Shown here in pieces: positions 35,318 to 46,596 of a stretch of DNA of 64,000 nucleotides (its first letter is position 1; each line of letters starts with the position of its first letter). Origin of the DNA: Garra rufa (lineage: Eukaryota > Chordata > Actinopteri > Cypriniformes > Cyprinidae); the NCBI RefSeq assembly GCF_049309525.1, contig NC_133376.1:45644109-45708108 (forward strand), read 5' to 3'. The notes beneath the pieces were generated by a model. It was given only the letters and a program-made list of their open reading frames with translations, did not search any database and had not been told where the DNA came from. A program made the position numbers and the translations under genes.

Positions 35318-38300
35318 TTAATTTTTTTTTTTTTTTCAACCGTTGGGGCACTTTTGGGGGCCTTAACATATTCAAAAACTCTTGAAAATTTGCACACACG
35401 TTGGAATCTGCCGTCGTCCGGACGCCACAGAGGCTGGGACCCGGGCGTGGTTCACGGCCTCTACAGCGCCCCCTGGAACACAGTTTGAAAACTTGATGTA
35501 CTGTGCACACATACTTGCATATATTGATATGAAACTCGGTACACATATAGATCTCATCGAGCTGAACAACTTTTGTACTCTATGTCATGGGCTCCACGCA
35601 ACAGGAAGTGAGATATTTAGGGCTGTTTAAAAAGCGCATGCTCTGGAATTTAACGTACTCCTCCCAGGGTTTCTATAGGATTGTCACCAAACTCGGTCAG
35701 CATGATCTCAAGACATTGGGGACGCTAAATTGCGAGGGGATTTTTGATATCTCGAACGGTTTGGCCGTGGCAAGGCGACAAAGTTATGGCGAGAAATGAG
35801 AAACAGGAAGTGTCTAATTACTGTTGCACACATTGCCTGATTCTTATGAAACTTCACCAGTTTGTTCGTTGTATGATGCCGATTCCATAAATGTGACTAT
35901 TATGAGTCAAAGTTATAGCGCCACCAACTGGCAGCAGGAAGTGTGTCATTTTCAAAATCCTTTGAAATCAGCTTCTTAATTAGGGCCCGAGCACTACAGT
36001 GCGAGGACCCTATTGGAATTGCTCCGTTTATTCTTCTTCTTCTTCTTCTTCTTCTTCTTCTTCTCCAAAATGAAAAGTCTTTTTGAGGGCCTAAACATGC
36101 CCGAAAACTCACGAAACTTTGCACACGCATCAGACCTGGCGAAAATTTACATCTGATATGGTTTTCAAAAGTGGGTGTGGCAAAATGGCTCGATAGCGCC
36201 ACCTATAAAATTTCAACGGAGTGCCCCTCGAGCTACGTTTCACGTACATGTACGAAACTCGGTACACATATGTAACACACCAATACCTACAAAAAAGTCT
36301 CCTGGTGCAACATCCGAAACCCAACAGGAAGTCCGTTATATTGAATTTCCTGTACGATTTTTGTGCAGTTTTTGCCATTTTCAGGCCTCATACTTTAACG
36401 AACTCCTCCTACAGTTTTTATCCGATCATCTTCAAATTTGCTGAGTGTCATCATAAGGCCTTTGCGATGTTAAATTGCGAAGCTTTAGAGTTTTCGTCGA
36501 AGGGCGTGTCCGTGGCGGTCGGACAAACTTTGATGTTTCGCCATGAAAAAGGAAGTTGCTATAACTCAGGCATACGATGTCCGATCTGCCTCAAACTTCA
36601 CATGTTTGATGACAGTCCGGTCCTGAACACACGTCAGTGCCCATATTCAGTTATAGTCATAGCGCCACCTGCTGACAACAGGAAATGACATGTTTAACAC
36701 TGTTACGGACTCCTAGAAACATATTGAAAAGCGTTAACAAGTCTTAAATAGGCTAGCTACATGCTACAAACATGCTAAAACATGCTAGCAACACTTAGCT
36801 AAGAGCTAAAGCATGCTATTAATACAAATACAAAAGGAAATTGCTGTAACTCATGTATATAATGTTGAATCTGACCCAAACTTAATATTCAACATGCTAC
36901 AAAAATAATAAAGCATGCTAGCAACACTTAGCTAATATGCTAAAGCATGCTAATAATACAACAAAACAGGAAGTTACTCTAACTCAGGCATACCATGTCC
37001 AATCAGCCCCAAACTTAACATGTTTGATAAGAATCCTGGCCTAAACACACGCCCATGCCTGTATTCAGTTATAGTCATAGCGCCACCAGCTGGTAACAGG
37101 AAGCCATATGTTTAATACTGTTGTGGATGACTAGCAACATTTTAAAAAAAATTCAACAACTGTTAAAAAGGGTAGAAACATGCTAGAAACATGCTATAAC
37201 ATGTTAGCAACATTTAGCTAAGTGCTAAAGCATGCTCTTAATGCAATGAAACAGGAAGTTACTGTAACTCAGGCATGCAATGTCCAATCAGCCCAAACTT
37301 CACATGTTTGATAACAGTCGTGACATGAAGATGTCTACATGCCAATATTCAGTTATAGTTATAGCGCCACCTACTGTCAACAGGAAGTGACATGTTTAAC
37401 ACTGTGACACACTATTAGCAACACACTAAAAAAGCCATTGAGTGCTAAACTAGTTCAAAACGTACTCAAACATGCTAGCAACACTTACTTAGTGCTAAAG
37501 CATGTTGTTAAAGACATAAAACAGGAAGTTACTGTAACTCAGGCATGCAATGTCCAATCAGCCCCAAACTTCACATGTTTGATAAGACTCCTGGCCTGAA
37601 GATATATACATGCCCATATTCAGTTATAGTCACAGCGCCACCTGCTGACAACAGGAAGTGATGTTTAATGGTGTTACGGACTCCTAGCAACATATTAAAA
37701 AGCTTTAGCAAGTTTTAAATAGGCTAGCATCATGCTAGAATCATGTTAAAACATGCTAGCAACACTTAGCTAAGAGCTAAAGCATGATATTAATACAAAG
37801 AAAAATAAGTGTAACTCATGCATACAGTGTCCAATCTGACCCAAGCTTAATATGTTTGATAAGAGTCCTGGTCTGAACACAAGCCCATGCCCATATTCAG
37901 TTATAGTCATAGTGCCACCTGCTGGCAACAGGAAGTCACATGTTTAATACTGTTGTGGATGCCAAGCAACATTTTAAAAATATCAACAAGTGTTAAATAG
38001 GGTAGCAACATTCTAGAAGCATGTTAGCAACATTTAGCTAAGTGCTAAAGCATACTCTTAATGCAATGAAACAGGAAGTTACTGTAACTCAGGCATGCAA
38101 TGTCCAATCAGCCCCAAACTTAATATGTTTGATAAGAGTCCTGGCCTGAATACATTTACATGCCAGTATTTAGTTATAGTCATAGCGCCACCAGCTGGCA
38201 ACAGCAAATTACTTGTTTTACACTAACTTAAGCATGCAATGTACAATTTGCACCAAACTTGACATGTTTGCCAATAGTCCTGGCCTGAAGACATCTTAAA

Positions 38301-39455
38301 GCCAATATTTCGTAATAGTGCCACCTGTTGGCAGCAGGATATGTCATGACTTACACTCAAGCATGCCATGTTCAAGCTTCACCAAACTTCATATGTTTCA
38401 TGAAAGCACTGGCCTGAACACATCTGCATGCCAATATTCAGTTATAGGCATAGCGCCACCAGCTGGCAACAGGAAGATTGGCACATATCAATGACTTTGA
38501 CATATTCCTTCTACATTTACTGTGTTAATAGCATAGTGCCCACCATTCGCCACCGATCGGCGGTGAGCCCGAGTGCGAGGGCCCTACCATCGCTGCTTGC
38601 AGCTTTAATTTTACTTGATTTTCTTTAAACTTCATCAAAATCATGTCAAAACACGGCCGATGAGAATATGTAAAGGGGTCGATGATAAATCAAATGCTGT
38701 TGCCATGGCAACGTGTCAAACTTTAAAATTAGATTCCTGTCTTTTCGAGGCAGATAACATGCTTAGAATTTCATGAAACTCAACACACACATCAATATTA
38801 ATGATAGTTAGACACTGGCAAAAGGTCATAAATGGGCGTGGAGCAGGCACTATATAGCGCCATCTTTTGACAAAAGTTGGGGGGTTAGTTTTTCCTACAG
38901 TCACCAAACTCTGTACATATATTGATCTCATCAATCTGGACAACTTTCTAAATTAAACTCATTAGCTAAGACAAACAGGAAGCCAGCTATTTCCATTTGA
39001 ATGTGTTTTTTTGGAAAAATCAGGCTGTAAACAAATTCACACTCCTTTTAAGAACAACCAGCTATTCACACCAAACTTTTTTAACATGAAGGGAAGATTC
39101 TGGAGATGTTAAATTGCGAGCGGATTTTTGATATCTTGAACGGTGTTGACGTGGTGATTTTTTAAAGATATAGTAAAAAAGATGAGCGTAGTTTTTTTAC
39201 ATCTTTAAAGTGCAGCATCCAAACTCTTTAAAACTTTTTTCACACAGAGATCTTATCATTCTGAGCAATTTCTGTTAATATAAATTTTATACAAGCTTCT
39301 ATGAATTAAAGAAAATTAAAAAATGAAATCAGAAACCTGCTGTCACTCAGCAGGCTGAATGTCATTATGTGTGTGTGTTCAGTCACCACAGAATGACAGT
39401 AAGAGTGAGAGAGTGCAGGGGGGAGGGGTGAAAGGGAGAGAGGGAGAGGGAGTGA
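35318..39455 (+). mobile_element. E9: subfamily B element interrupted by E10 and cut by the second gap
   Basis: The first half (35318-35981) has the T run, head CAACCGTTGGGGCACTTTTG and core AGCGCCCCCTGG (35465-35476). It breaks at TTAATT, where E10 is inserted. It resumes at 38605 with the expected continuation, including GTTGCCATGGCAAC (38699-38712), and runs into the AT-rich middle and a GGGAGAG-rich stretch before the N gap. The uninterrupted form can be read in E4 (23896-23901) and, inverted, in F0, F2, F3, F6 and F7. Confidence 0.88.
35982..38604 (+). mobile_element. E10: A-I element inserted inside E9 (2,623 bp)
   Basis: The insert begins with its type 1 hairpin (35982-36011) and ends GCTGCTTGCAGCT (38604). 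TTAATT is present on both sides (35976-35981 and 38605-38610) but only once at uninterrupted sites, so it is a target duplication of TTAA to TTAATT. It shows that hairpin, tract, body and tail move together. The body is a standard A-I array with a (TTC)11 tract (36031-36064). A perfect CTCF-consensus core lies at 37912-37925 (minus strand). Confidence 0.9.
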
Positions 39456-39955
39456 NNNNNNNNNNNNNNNNNNNNNNNNNNNNNNNNNNNNNNNNNNNNN
39501 NNNNNNNNNNNNNNNNNNNNNNNNNNNNNNNNNNNNNNNNNNNNNNNNNNNNNNNNNNNNNNNNNNNNNNNNNNNNNNNNNNNNNNNNNNNNNNNNNNNN
39601 NNNNNNNNNNNNNNNNNNNNNNNNNNNNNNNNNNNNNNNNNNNNNNNNNNNNNNNNNNNNNNNNNNNNNNNNNNNNNNNNNNNNNNNNNNNNNNNNNNNN
39701 NNNNNNNNNNNNNNNNNNNNNNNNNNNNNNNNNNNNNNNNNNNNNNNNNNNNNNNNNNNNNNNNNNNNNNNNNNNNNNNNNNNNNNNNNNNNNNNNNNNN
39801 NNNNNNNNNNNNNNNNNNNNNNNNNNNNNNNNNNNNNNNNNNNNNNNNNNNNNNNNNNNNNNNNNNNNNNNNNNNNNNNNNNNNNNNNNNNNNNNNNNNN
39901 NNNNNNNNNNNNNNNNNNNNNNNNNNNNNNNNNNNNNNNNNNNNNNNNNNNNNNN
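39456..39955. other. assembly gap, 500 N
   Basis: Exactly 500 N. All composite elements to the left (back to the first gap) are in plus orientation and all to the right are in minus orientation. The 210-codon frame across the gap is an artefact. Confidence 0.99.
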
Positions 39956-41671
39956 AAAAAGTTGTATTTTTTAAAATCTTTTGCTATGTGACTGAATAGG
40001 ACAAGTTCATGGTACAGTTAAGTAAAAAATAAATAAAAAACAACAACTGCAAAATACGAACAATGAAAGACTTAGTGACCCTTTATATTTTCTCAAAATA
40101 TCAGACTCTCAAAGATCAGACATATTTATGTAATTACACTACATACAGTATGTGCATTTTTGTTCAAAGATGGTCTGTAGGATGGCTCTCTACTCTGTCA
40201 CCCTCTCTGCCTCTCACCCCTCCCCCCTGCAATAATGAGCTTCTCTGTGCCTGACTGAACGCACACACATACTGTAGAGACATTCACCAGAGTGACAGCA
40301 GGTTTCTGAGTTATTTTTTTAATTTTCTTTAATTCATTGAAGCTTGTATAAAATTTATATTTCCAGCACTTGCTCAGAGTGATTAGATCTCTGTGTGAAA
40401 AAAGTTTTAAAGAGTTTGGATGCTGCACTTTAAAGATATAAAAAATTAGGGTTATGTTTTCTACTACATCTTTAAAAAATCACCACGTCAACACCGTTCG
40501 AGATATCCAAAATCCGCTCGCAATTTAACATCTTCAGAATATTCTCTTCATGTTAAAAAAATTTGGTGTGAACAGCTGGTTGTTCTTAGTAGTAGTGTGC
40601 ATTTGTTTACAGCCTGATTTTTCCAAAAATCCACATTCAAATCAAAATAGCCGGCTTCCTGTTGGTCTCAGCTAATGAGTTTGATTTAGAAAGTTGTCCA
40701 AATTGATGAGATTAATATATGTACAGAGTTTGGTGACTGTAGGAAAAACTAACCCCCCAACTTTTGTCAAAAGATGGCGCTATAGAGTGCCTGCTCCACG
40801 CCCATTTATGACCTTTTGCCAGTGTCTAACTATCATAAATATTGATGTGTGTGTTGAGTTTCATGAAATTATAAGCATGTTAACTGCCTCGAAAAGACAG
40901 GAATCTAATTTTAAAGTTTGACATGTTGCCATGGCAACAGCATTCGATTTATCATCGACCCCTTTACATATTCTTATTGGCCGTGTTTTGACATGATTTT
41001 GATGAAGTTTAAAGAAAATCGATTAAAATTAAGAGGCTGATTTCAAAGCATTTTGAAAATGACACGTTTCCTGCTGCCAGTTGGTGGCGCTATAACTTTG
41101 ACTCATAATAGTCACATTTATGGAATCGGCATCATACAAGGAACAAACTGGTGAAGTTTCATCAGAATCAGGCAATGTGTGCAACAGTTATTAGACACTT
41201 CCTGTTTCTCATTTCTCGCCATAACTTTGTCGCCTTGCCACGGCCAAACCGTTCGAGATATCAAAAATCTCCTCGCAATTTAGCGTCCCCAATGTCTTGA
41301 GATCATGCTGACCGAGTTTGGTGACAATCCCATGGAATTCCTGGGAGGAGTACGTTAAATTCCAGAGCATGCGCTTTTTAAACAGCCCTAATTATCTCAC
41401 TTCCTGTTGCGTGGAGCCCATGACATAGAGTACAAAAGTTGTTCAGCTCGATGAGTTCTATATGTGTACCGAGTTTCATATCAATACGTGCAAGTATGTG
41501 TGCGCAGTACATCAAGTTTTCAAACTGTGTTCCAGGGGGCGCTGTAGAGGCCCTGAACCACGCCCGGGTCCCAGCCTCTGTGGCGTCCGGACGACGGCAG
41601 ATTCCGACGTGTGTGCAAATTTTCAAGAGTTTTTGAGTATGTTAAGGCCCCCAAAAGTGCCCCAACGGTTG

Positions 41672-41713
<42 letters not shown>

Positions 41714-41763
41714 AGAATCCTTAGAAGAACAATAGGGCCTTCGCCCTTTTGGGCTCGGGCCCT
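39956..41763 (-). mobile_element. F0: 5' part of a subfamily B element with type 2 hairpin
   Basis: On the minus strand: hairpin (41734-41763), T40 run (41672-41711), CAACCGTTGGGGCACTTTTG head, core matching CCAGGGGGCGCT (41532-41543 on plus), core CCAGTTGGTGGCGCTATAA near 41080, RFX palindrome (40925-40938), then the AT-rich middle, cut by the gap at AAAAAGTTGTATTTTTT. The text at the cut matches F7 at 58739. E1 supplies exactly the missing remainder except about 340 bp. Confidence 0.87.
41672..41711 (+). repeat. A40 homopolymer
   Basis: Forty A residues (a poly-T tract in element orientation) separate the B head from its hairpin. The length may be inexact. Confidence 0.9.
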
Positions 41764-41769
41764 AATTAA

Positions 41770-43295
41770 AGCTGCAAGCAGCGATGAACGGGCCCTCGCA
41801 CCCGGGCTCACCGCCGTCCAGTGGCTTTAGGAAAACAGCAAACGGTGGGCAGTATGCTTTTAATACAGTAAAAATAGTAGAAATATGTCAAAGTCACTTA
41901 AATGTGCCAAATTTCCCGCTGCCAGCTGGTGGCGCTATGCCTATAACTGATTATTGGCATGTAGATGTGTTCAGGCCACCACTTTCATCAAACACATGAA
42001 GTTTGGTGCAGATTGACCTTGGTATGTTTGAGTTAGTGAAAGATATGATATATCCTGCTGCCAACAGGTGGCGTTATGATAATATCTGAACATTGGCCTT
42101 TAGGTGTCTTCAGGCCAGGACTCTTAACAAACCTGTGAAGTTTGAGGCAGATCGGACATTTTATGGCTGAGTTATAACAACTTCTATGTCCATGGCGAAA
42201 CATCAAACTTTGTCACGCCGCCACAGACACGCCCTTTACTGAAGACTCAAGATCTTCGCAATTTAACATCTCTAAGGCCTCTAGATCAGACTGACCAAAT
42301 ATAATGTTGATATCATTAAATCTCTAGGAGGAGTTTGATACAAGTCATCTCCTGTTGCCAACAGGTGGCGCTGTGATTATAATAGAATGTTGGCCTTGAG
42401 ATGTGTTCAGGCCAGGACTCTTATCGAATATGTGAAGTTTGAGGCAAATCGGACATTTTATGGCTGAGTTATAACAAGTTTTATATCCATGGCGAGACAT
42501 CGAAATTTGTCAGGCCGCCACGGACACGCCCTTTACCGAAAACTCAAGATCTTTACAATTTAACATCGCTAAGGCCTTTATATTAGACTGACCGATTTTG
42601 GTGTTGATCTGTATAAATCTCTAGGAGGAATTGGTTGTAGAGTACAGCATGACACTTCCTGTTGCCTGCAGGTGGCGCTATGACTATAACTGAATATGGA
42701 TATGTAGATGTCATCAGGTCAGGAGTGTTATCACACATGTGAAGTTTGGGACAGATCGGACATTTTATGCCTAAGTTATAGCAACTTCCTTTTTCATGGC
42801 GAAACATCGAAATTTGCGAGGCCGCCACGGACACGCCCTCCGATGAAAACTCTAGATCTTCACAATTTAACGTCACAAAGGGCTTTAGATTAGACTCACC
42901 AAATTTGGTGTTGATCGGAATAAATCTCTAGGAGGAGTTCGTTCAAGTATGACACCTGAAAATGGCAAAAATGACACAAATTTTGCTGAGAAAATTAATA
43001 ATAACCGACTTCCTGTTGGGTTTCAGATTTTATCTCAAGAGGCTTTTTTGTAGGTATTGGTGTGTTACATGTGTGTACCGATTTTTGTGCATGTACGATA
43101 ATCACAGCTGAATGCGCACACCGCGGAACGTGTAAAGGTGGCGCTATTGAGCCATTTTGCCACACCCACTTCTGCAACCCATATCAGACGTCCATTTTCG
43201 CCAGGTCTGATGTGTGTGCAAAGTTTCATTAGTTTTCGGGTATGTTTAGGCCCTCAAAAATGCGATTCATTCCGGATAAGAATAATAATAATTAA
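41770..43295 (-). mobile_element. F1: subfamily A-II element
   Basis: Tail AGCTGCAAGCAGCG at 41770; head (on minus) TCCGGAATGAATCGCATTTT ending near 43276, followed by an (AAT)n tract. It parallels E6 and E8 in inverted orientation and is duplicated as F5. Cores read GGTGGCGCT on plus at several points, for example about 41930, 42367 and 42672. Confidence 0.85.
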
Positions 43296-46200
43296 AGCTG
43301 CAAGCAGCGATGAACGGGCCCTCGCACCCGGCTCACCGCCGACCGGTGGCTTTAGGAAAACAGCAAACGGTGGGCAGTATGCTTTTAATACAGTAAATAT
43401 ATGAGAAATATGTCATAAGTCATTTAAATGTGCCAAACTTCCCATTGGCAGCTGGTGGCGCTATGCCTATAAATGATTATTGGCATGTAGATGTGTTCAG
43501 GCCAGCACTATTATCAAACATATGAAGTTTGGTGCAGATTGACCTTGGTATGTTTGAGTTAGTGAAAGATATGATATATCCTGGTGTCAACAGGTGGCGC
43601 TATGATAATATCTGAATATTGGCCTTTTGGTGTCTTCAGGCCAGGACTCTTACCAAACCTCTGAAGTTTGAGGCAGATCAGACATTTTATGGCTGAGTTA
43701 TTACACCTATGTCCATGGCAAAACATCAAACTTTGTCAGGCCGCCACGGACACGCCCTTTACTGAAACTCAAGATCTTCACAATTTAACATCTCTAAGGC
43801 CTCTAGATCAGACTGACCAAATATAATGTTGATTTCATTAAATGTCTAGGAGGAGTTTGCTATAAACCTAATCCCCTGCAAGGACTTCAGATAATGCCAA
43901 CTGTGAACCAAATGTGAACATTTTCCCTATATTCTGATGATGATGATGATGATGATAAGAACATGTAATTCATGATGATAACAAAATGTTATTATTGCTT
44001 GCATTACATTCACCACTTCTGCTTAAATCGTTACCTATCTGTACAATTTGTCTGTGGATATTGCTTTGCTGGTGACTCCTGTTATAAGACATCACTCTTA
44101 AGCGCTACATAACTAAGAATCAATAAGGAAAACGGTGCACAGTTGGCAAATGCATTCACAGTAACCCTCTGCTAGTTTGGATTTTAAGTTTACTGAATTG
44201 AAAGGGTTACACTTTAAAATCAACACAGAGACCCATACACACAATATATAAAATGTTGCCATCCAGTTTCATTTGTTAACATTAACTATATTAGTTAACA
44301 TGAACAATAATTAAATAGCATTTATTAATGTTAATTAATATTAAGCTAAAAAAAAGTATTCATATATTGTTTAAAGGTAAATTAGTATCTTTTAGTTTAT
44401 GTACTGTGAATTAACATGAACATGAACCCACAGTTCATGTGGGTGTACAGCAATACACAATAAAGTGCTCTATATACGCTTAATTCTTTCAAAATATCTT
44501 TAAAAATCAAGTTGAGTGTTTTAATGGGGCGATATATATATAACTGATCTTAAAATGATGGTTTTCGGATGTTTTGAACAGATAACAGCAAAGTTTGTTT
44601 TGTTGTCAAAGTTTGTCTTGAAATTTTTAATTATTATAATTTTATATTCAATAAATAACACTATGAAAATATTGTCTACAATGAAGATAAATCACTCATG
44701 CTTAAAAGTTGTATTTTTCTTAATCTTTTGCTATGTGACTGAATAGGACAAGTTCATGGTACAGTTCAGTAAAAATAAATAAAAAACAACAACTGCAAAA
44801 TACAAACAATGAAAGATTTAATGACCCTTTATATTTTCTCAAAATATCAGACATATTTATGTCGATTACGCTACAGCAATGTGCATCTTCCTCAAAGATG
44901 GTCTTAAGCAAAACAGCATGTTCCACTGGTCTCTCTCCCTTACACCCCTCCCCCCTTCAGTCACTCTTCAGTGACTCAATGGTGACTGAACACAGACAGG
45001 CACAGGCAGAGTGACAGCAGGTTTCTAATTTCTTTTTTAAATTTTCTTTAATTCATTGAAGCTTGTAGAAAATGTATATTAACAGCACTTGCTCAGAATG
45101 ATTAGATCTCTGTGTGAAAAAAGTTGTAAAGAGTTTGGATGCTGCACTTTAAAGATATAAAAAAAAATGACGGTTATGTTTTTTACTACATCTTTAAAAA
45201 ATCACCACGTCAACACCGTTCAAGATATCCAATATCCGCTCGCAATTTAACATCTTCAGAATCTTCTCTTCATGTTAAAAAAGTTTGGTGTGAATAGCTG
45301 GTTGTTCTTAGAAGAAGTGTGAATTTGTTTACAGCCTGATTTGTCCAAAAAAACACATTCAAATGGAAATATCCGGCTTCCTGTTGGTCTTAGCTAATGA
45401 GTTTAATTTAGAAAGTTGTCCAGATTGATGAGAACAATATATGTACAGAGTTTGGTGACTGTAGGAAAAACTAACCCCCCAACTTTTGTCAAAAGATGGC
45501 GCTATAGAGTGCCTGCTCCACGCCCATTTATGACCTTTTGCCAGTGTCTAACTATCATTAATATTGATGTGTGTGTTGAGTTTCATGAAATTCTTAGCAT
45601 TTTATCTGCCTCGAAAAGACAGGAATCTAATTTTAAAGTTTGACACGTTGCCATGGCAACAGTATTTGATTTATCATCGACCCCTTTACATATTCTTATC
45701 GGCCGTGTTTTGACATGATTTTGATGAAGTTTAAAGAAAATCAAGTAAAATTAAGAGGCTGATTTCAAAGCATTTTGAAAATGACACGCTTCCTGCTGCC
45801 AGTTGGTGGCGCTATAACTTTGACTTATAATAGTCACATTTATGGAATCGGCATCATACAACGAACAAACTGGTGAAGTTTCATCAGAATCAGGCAATGT
45901 GGTCAACAGTTATTAGACACTTCCTGTTTCTCATTTCTCGCCATAACTTTGTCGCCTTGCCACGGCCAAACCGTTCGAGATATCAAAAATCTCCTCGCAA
46001 TTTAGCATCCCCAATGTCTTGAGATCATGCTGACCGAGTTTGGTGACAATCCCATGGAATTCCTGGGAGGAGTACGTTAAATTCCAGAGCATGCGCTTTT
46101 TAAACAGCCCTAAATATCTCACTTCCTGTCAGGTGGAGCCTATGACATAGAGTACAAAAGTTGTTTGGCTCAGTGAGATCTATATGTGTACCGAGTTTCA

Positions 46201-46477
46201 TATCAATACATGCAAGTATGTGTGCGCAGTACATCAAGTTTTCAAACTGTGTTCCAGGGGGCGCTGTAGAGGCCCTGAACCACGCCCGGGTCCCAGCCTC
46301 TTTGGCGTCCTGATGGCCGCAGATTCCGACGTGTGTGCAAATTTTCAAGAGTTTTTGAGTATGTTAAGGCCCCCAAAAGTGCCCGGAAGGTTGAAAAAAA
46401 AAATAATAAAAAAAAAAAAAAAAAATAATAACCCTTAGAAGAACAATAGGGCCTTCGCCCTTTTGGGCTCGGGCCCT
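43296..46477 (-). mobile_element. F2: subfamily B element with type 2 hairpin
   Basis: On plus, the order is: tail, two A-type modules, (TGA)n (43936-43957), AT-rich middle (43860-45000), modules with RFX palindrome (45647-45660), core near 45811, CCAGGGGGCGCT (46254-46265), poly-A and hairpin (46448-46477). A short frame of 63 codons in the AT-rich part is not recognisable. No protein is encoded. Confidence 0.85.
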
Positions 46478-46590
46478 AAATAAGAATCCTTAGAAGAACA
46501 ATAGGGCCTTCGCCCTTTTGGGCTCGGGCCCTAATAATAATAAACGGAGCAGATTCAATAGGGTCCTCACACCATCGGTGCTCGGGCCCT
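46448..46590 (-). repeat. stack of three hairpin heads (types 2, 2, 3)
   Basis: Hairpins lie at 46448-46477, 46503-46532 and 46560-46590. The first belongs to the B body of F2. The second and third have no adjacent body. Type 3 has arms GAGCACC and GGTGTGAG (minus strand) around GAT, with a G-T wobble in place of a G-C pair. Confidence 0.85.
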
Positions 46591-46596
46591 AATTAA

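Noticed and set aside
15441..36688. Frames of 155 codons repeated in A-I copies (15441, 27262, 31408, 36221) and 82-codon frames on the opposite strand
   Set aside because: The frames are similar because the DNA copies are similar. Both strands are open over the same stretch, frame lengths change with single-base differences, and no domain or family is recognisable. I treat them as shadows of a non-coding repeat.
39000..40700. A true large palindrome centred on the second gap, for example a palindromic amplicon
   Set aside because: Element order on the two sides differs (A-I arrays on the left, B/C/A-II on the right). A misoriented contig explains the orientation switch better.
44555..44926. 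Hydrophobic 63-68 codon frames in the AT-rich middle of B elements
   Set aside because: AT-rich DNA gives Phe/Leu/Ile-rich frames by chance. They recur only because the element is duplicated, and stop positions vary.
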